Notes under the pieces: generated by a model
Database searches by the model: none
What the model saw: the letters and a program-made list of their open reading frames with translations, nothing else
Told to the model about the DNA's origin: nothing
Assembly: GCF_019578655.1 (NCBI RefSeq)
Contig: NC_063263.1
Coordinates: forward strand, 26,473,001 to 26,537,000
Length of the DNA stretch: 64,000 bases
Source of the DNA: Ricinus communis
Taxonomy: Eukaryota; Streptophyta; Magnoliopsida; Malpighiales; Euphorbiaceae
Direction: 5' to 3'
Made by a program: the position numbers and the translations under genes
Shown: in pieces, positions 59,699-64,000 of the stretch
How the letters are laid out: the number at the start of each line of letters is the position of its first letter
Numbering within the stretch: position 1 is the stretch's first letter

Positions 59699-61172
59699 TG
59701 ATGGGTGGTACTTTGTGTTAGCTACAATCTAAGGCAGTGTACCTATCGATGCAGTCTAGCACTAATGGCGAGTATCAAGGTCGTATTCCTCGGGAAAGTG
59801 AAAGCCCAGAGTTACTTCTTTATTCTTTGTTATATTAACCTAAGATGAATGATGAATAATTTCTAATCTAACTAATATCTACAAGCTAAGTTCTAAGGGA
59901 GATGCAGGAATGAATGGATAAATGAAATAACCAAGACAAGAAAGCAAACCCAAAGGGAACCTAAACTAGTTGGTGATCAAACAAAAGATAAAGGATTGAT
60001 GAATCCAATTATGCTACCCGTGGATGAATTCTTAACTGAATTCGATTTCTCTCTCGAGATAACTGAATTCCTAAACCTAAAAACCTAAAGTTGGAATCTC
60101 TTCCTAACGATTGATTCTTAAATTAGCATTAAGCTTTAATCCGCTTCTAGTAAGCTTTGTTAATTCTTAATCCGGCTAGTTAATTATCCTTATCTCTAAG
60201 TGATTGTTAACCAGTTCTTGCTATTCAAAATTCCAATTGCCAAATGGACTTCTCAATCACACAAAGCAATCTAAACACCACAATTCACAACGTCTCATGA
60301 ATAATGTTATCTTATTAATACTGAAAGCAAGAAGAATACAAAACCAACTCAAACAATCCAACAATATAATATTAAGCCAATATAGTAAAGAAATCCTAAT
60401 GGATTTAATCAGTCTAGCTAAACATGTTCATGTTTAAAACAATCTAGGAAATCAATTACAATGAAAGAATAATGAAAATAAAACATGTCCACCCTTTTCT
60501 CTCGAATTGGATGAACAACTCAAAATCTGGATTTACACTTTGATTAATCTCCCAAATTGCCTCTTGAATTGCTCCACTACTGTTTTGCACTCGGAACCTT
60601 GCGATTCCGGGATTCTTCCTCCCTGCAACTCTCTCTCGCACTCAATACTGTGCAGAAACCGAACCAGCCGCCACGGCTCTATGTCACTCCTTCCCCCTCT
60701 TTCTCTAATCCTAAAAAATTCATTTTCCTTATATATTTTGTTTCAGCATGACCGTGGTCAAGGTCTTGCTGAAACTGTAGATCTCACCAAATAGGTTTTC
60801 ACCATGGCCATGCCCCCACCGGTGCTTGCCACCACGGCCAGTGGTGGCCTCGGAAATTGTGCCAAACCATTATTTTGAAGACCAAGTTTCGATGGTTAGT
60901 CACTGCCAGAGTCCAGGTCGTGATGGTCAGCACGACCTTGACTCAGGCTGTGCTCAATGTGTGCAACGCGAGCTCTTGTCCGATCTTGATGAATTCTTGT
61001 CCATTTCTGCACATATTGATCTATAATTGCTTAAACACCGATAACGGTCCCATAAATGCTCTTGAAATGCAAAAGAAGACAAAACACGGGTGATCTGGGA
61101 ATAAAAGCATAATAATTGCTAAGAACATACGCAATAATATGCAAGCAAATATGTGTAAAACTATGCACATCA
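59699..61172 (-). repeat. LTR of the second Athila-like copy (5' LTR in element orientation)
   Basis: 1474 bp with a GC-rich island near 60745-60960. Open frames in it are not genes. Confidence 0.92.
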
Positions 61173-61940
61173 CTAGGAGAGCAACTTAATTCTTCAAGTT
61201 GACAGCTTCCAACTCATGATGAGTTCTTCAACTAAAACTCTAAAGAAAGAGCCTCATCAATTGTGCCGACGCAAATTTTATGTGCTTCGAGCTCCAATCT
61301 TCACGCACAGACCATGTCGAACAATCTTCAACTTACAATCCAGTCATAATAGGCAATGAACAAAAAGTTAGTGCTTTAAGCTAGTTTAAAAAGTGTCTAG
61401 GAGACCAAATGAGTTGGACTTGAACAAAAAGTCTTTCCTATGAACATACAAAGAGATAATAATTAGAGGAAGATAATGGTGATTAGTAAAAATTGTAAGA
61501 AATATGTAAAGAGAAAGAAAAATTAGGAATATGATCCTCCAATAAACTATATTTCAGTATACTTTTTATTTTCGCTTTGTTTAAAATTTGCAGCATTATG
61601 TCCGAGACCGACCGACCGATATTCGACTCCACGTATTTAACATGAAACTTATATGATGTATGAGTGAACACGTGCGGCTTGACGTATGTGAAATGTACTG
61701 AAAGACCATCGGACAAAATGCTCAAGTTTAAAACTTTGCGAAAATGATAAAACCATTTCGAAAATAGATTCAATCTTCTTTAAAATGCTTATAATACTTT
61801 TGAAATTTTATAGGTTCATTTCCAAGTCTCATGGATTATAATTCCCCGAACATCTGACTTGCGAGCCCTCTAGATCCACTAAGAATATGATCCTCCAGTA
61901 AACTTGAGTGTTGTGTCCGATGTTCTTTCAGTGCACTTCA
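61173..61940 (+). repeat. Composite repeat, blocks C and A, truncated
   Basis: It resumes with CTAGGAGAGCAACTTAATTC, follows block C, crosses the C-A junction near 61520-61555 and continues in block A to GTGCACTTCA at 61940, where an LTR begins. The layout matches 45180-45960. Confidence 0.8.
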
Positions 61941-64000
61941 TGTAACACCCCCATCACATGTTAACCAATAAACATTAGCCAGGAAGCATACAAGCGTCGT
62001 AGAATATATACTACAGGTAGATAGGTCAATATGTAGGTTGTTAAGAATCCAGACACAAGGTTATTAACATATAAACATATGATTATACTTAAACATCATT
62101 TAACAAGTATTACAAACATCTTCTTATGCCTTATAAGGCATATTTCCATATATATCACATAGCGCATACAAAAATGCATCGGGAGGAGACTTCACAAAAC
62201 TGGCCCAACTTGGCCAGGCTGCTAAAAGCTAGACTTCGCATACAACCAACGGATGCACTACTATTTACAAACCTGAAAAGAAAAATTTTGGAGAGGGGTG
62301 AGCCTCCATTTCGGTAAATAAATAATCAACATAATCTATATCACATACACTTAATACAATTTCCACCCAATCACATAACTTTCTATGATATTCATAGTTT
62401 AGGTATAAAGTCATACCATTCTACTCAATTCATTACAACCATCATAGAAGAAATACAATTCAACAATTATGGTTAGTTCTCACGGCTTGTGGATCCCCTT
62501 TAATGTGCTGCTCCGCCTCATCCTCACATATCACACACGTAAGCTGCTCCGCCTCATCTCACATTATACACTTTTATAGCCTCTCTAGGCTTTAGCCTCC
62601 CAAGGCTTTATATATATATCTTTTTTTTTCATAGGGAATCCACCATTCACATGCACATATGCACTTAACATCACAATTCAATCATTTCACTTATATCATA
62701 TTTCAGCAATAACAATTGTTCCACTCAACACCAATCATTTCCATCTCAGTCATTCAAACATAAACAATATTAAGCAAACGCAACCATTTGTGGAACATTT
62801 GATTAAATATATGAACATAGCAAATATTAACTATTTACTTACTCAAAATATACTTATTCCTTTAGCATATAAGAACCTCCTTTCTCCACAACTTCCTTTC
62901 CAGGGCCTTTGAGTACCTGACACATTCATCAATTCACATTTCATGCATATTACAAATATTCATGTAAATGTGAGTTCTAATGCATTACAAGATCATCCCC
63001 TCTCTAATTCATAGGTCTAACTCTTCCTCTAAGACTCTCAATTACTGTTTTAATATCCTATAAACATTTTCCATCTAGTTAAATACCAATTTAACTCAAA
63101 TTAACATCAATAAATTGCATAAAACTAATCTCCAACATTTCTGTTTTCTAGACAGAATTTAGTACCAAGGTATATTTATTGCTGGGAAAAATTGGCTTAA
63201 TACAAAAATCTCATATTAAATAGACATATCCATTTATGCGTCTAGTTTCATTTTCAAGAAGAATTACTCAATTCCGACTTCTATAGATTTAATTATTTTC
63301 AAATTACTTAGCAAGGGTCATACAGCTAGTTGTACCCGAGCAGCAATCTGTTTGCTCAATTTAAGCAACCAAAACAGCAAAAATAGCAAAATCACAAAAC
63401 TACAAAATTATAGAGGACTCTTTAAACTTTCCATAAACACCAATTAAGCTTAATTTGGACTTATATAACCCATGTTATGCCTAAAATATAGAACATCAAG
63501 GTTGCTGGAATTTTGACAGTTTTCTATCTTAACATACTTAAACTTAAATCAAGCTTAATCTTTATGCAATCATTCAATACTCTACTAATTCATGATAATC
63601 AGACCTTTAATTAATCAATGAGAGCATAAAATAAAGTTTTTCCAATTTGTAATCAAGAACCCTAATGACAAATTAATAACACTCAAGTAACAACTTACCA
63701 ATTTCAGCTTTTGGGTTGCTAATATACTTAAATCCTTTAGCTTTAGCTTGGCTCCTTCAATAGTTGGCAAAATCCTATCTTAATCTTAAGTTTTTCTAGG
63801 TATTCCACTCCTCTCTCTTATTCCAAATTTTGTGTTTTTGGCCATGTACGAATTTTAGAGAAATGAAGAGGTAAAATGAGCTTACTCATGGTTCCAATTT
63901 CCAATATTCCTCTCTTAATGCCACCACCTACTAAACTATTTTTATCACCCTAAATTAATTCTTACTAACCATATATAGGTACTAACTTTTAATTGTATCT
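61941..64000 (+). mobile_element. LTR of another retroelement, cut by the window end
   Basis: Starts TGTAACACCCCCATCACATG, a beginning I know from Tekay/Del-type chromovirus LTRs, followed by GGGGTGAGCCTCCATTTCGG (62295-62315) and a short direct repeat GCTGCTCCGCCTCATC (62509 and 62544). The rest is AT-rich without coding. The other end is outside the window, so length, orientation and target duplication cannot be tested. Confidence 0.6.

Larger units (their letters stand above)
55070..61172 (-). mobile_element. Athila-like non-autonomous element, second copy
   Basis: Same family as 4716-18081 without a nested insert. LTRs at 55070-56444 and 59699-61172 with TGATGG...CATCA ends. The minus-strand tRNA-Asp primer site at 59676-59692 has two changes, and the polypurine tract is at 56445-56457. 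The internal region of about 3.25 kb holds the gag-like frames and no pol. Clear 5 bp target duplications are absent: the left flank ends AAAACT and the right flank begins CTAGG. Confidence 0.9.

Overview
This is a repeat-dominated piece of a plant nuclear genome, most likely a eudicot. The species cannot be told from the sequence. Evidence for a plant: intron-containing remnants of plant genes (a xyloglucan endotransglucosylase/hydrolase with GT-AG introns, a sugar kinase of the FGGY family, a RadA-like protein), Ty3/gypsy LTR retrotransposons with plant-type primer-binding sites, and AT-rich spacers. No intact cellular gene was found. All three recognisable cellular genes are fragments, and each meets an LTR: one inside an exon of XTH, one inside an exon of the FGGY kinase, and one at the edge of the RadA-like piece.

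Layout. 1-2816: pieces of a GC-rich LTR family (called LTR-T here, starting TGTCACGACCCC) flank a RadA-like 3' fragment. 3933-4715 and 18087-18150: an XTH pseudogene split by a 13.4 kb nest. The outer element is an Athila-like, apparently non-autonomous Ty3/gypsy element (4716-18081, TSD CTGAT). Inside its gag-like frame sits a younger CRM-like chromovirus (8607-15703, TSD GATCG) with frameshifted gag-pol. 18151-23427: a MITE-like insert, a triplicated 180 bp repeat and anonymous AT-rich DNA. 23428-29067: a full-length but coding-poor LTR-T element (TSD TATAG). 29073-35700: AT-rich DNA with one 0.4 kb direct-repeat pair. 35705-38740: an FGGY-kinase exon split by a solo LTR-T (TSD TGGCG).

38900-55047 and 61173-61940 form a composite repeat domain of three blocks in the order C, A, B. 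Block B is a satellite of about 394 bp, arrayed at least 14 times at 49302-55040. The domain also holds a 1.6 kb-arm inverted repeat whose loop carries the 3' exons of the FGGY kinase. A second Athila-like element (55070-61172) interrupts the domain. From 61941 to the window end lies a truncated LTR of another family (TGTAACACCC).

Reading: this looks like heterochromatic, perhaps pericentromeric DNA in which retroelements landed in genes and in each other. The order of events at the XTH locus can be read directly: Athila-like insertion into exon 3, then CRM-like insertion into that element. The least familiar material is the composite C-A-B repeat with its satellite. All comparisons were made by eye; no alignment or database search was run.
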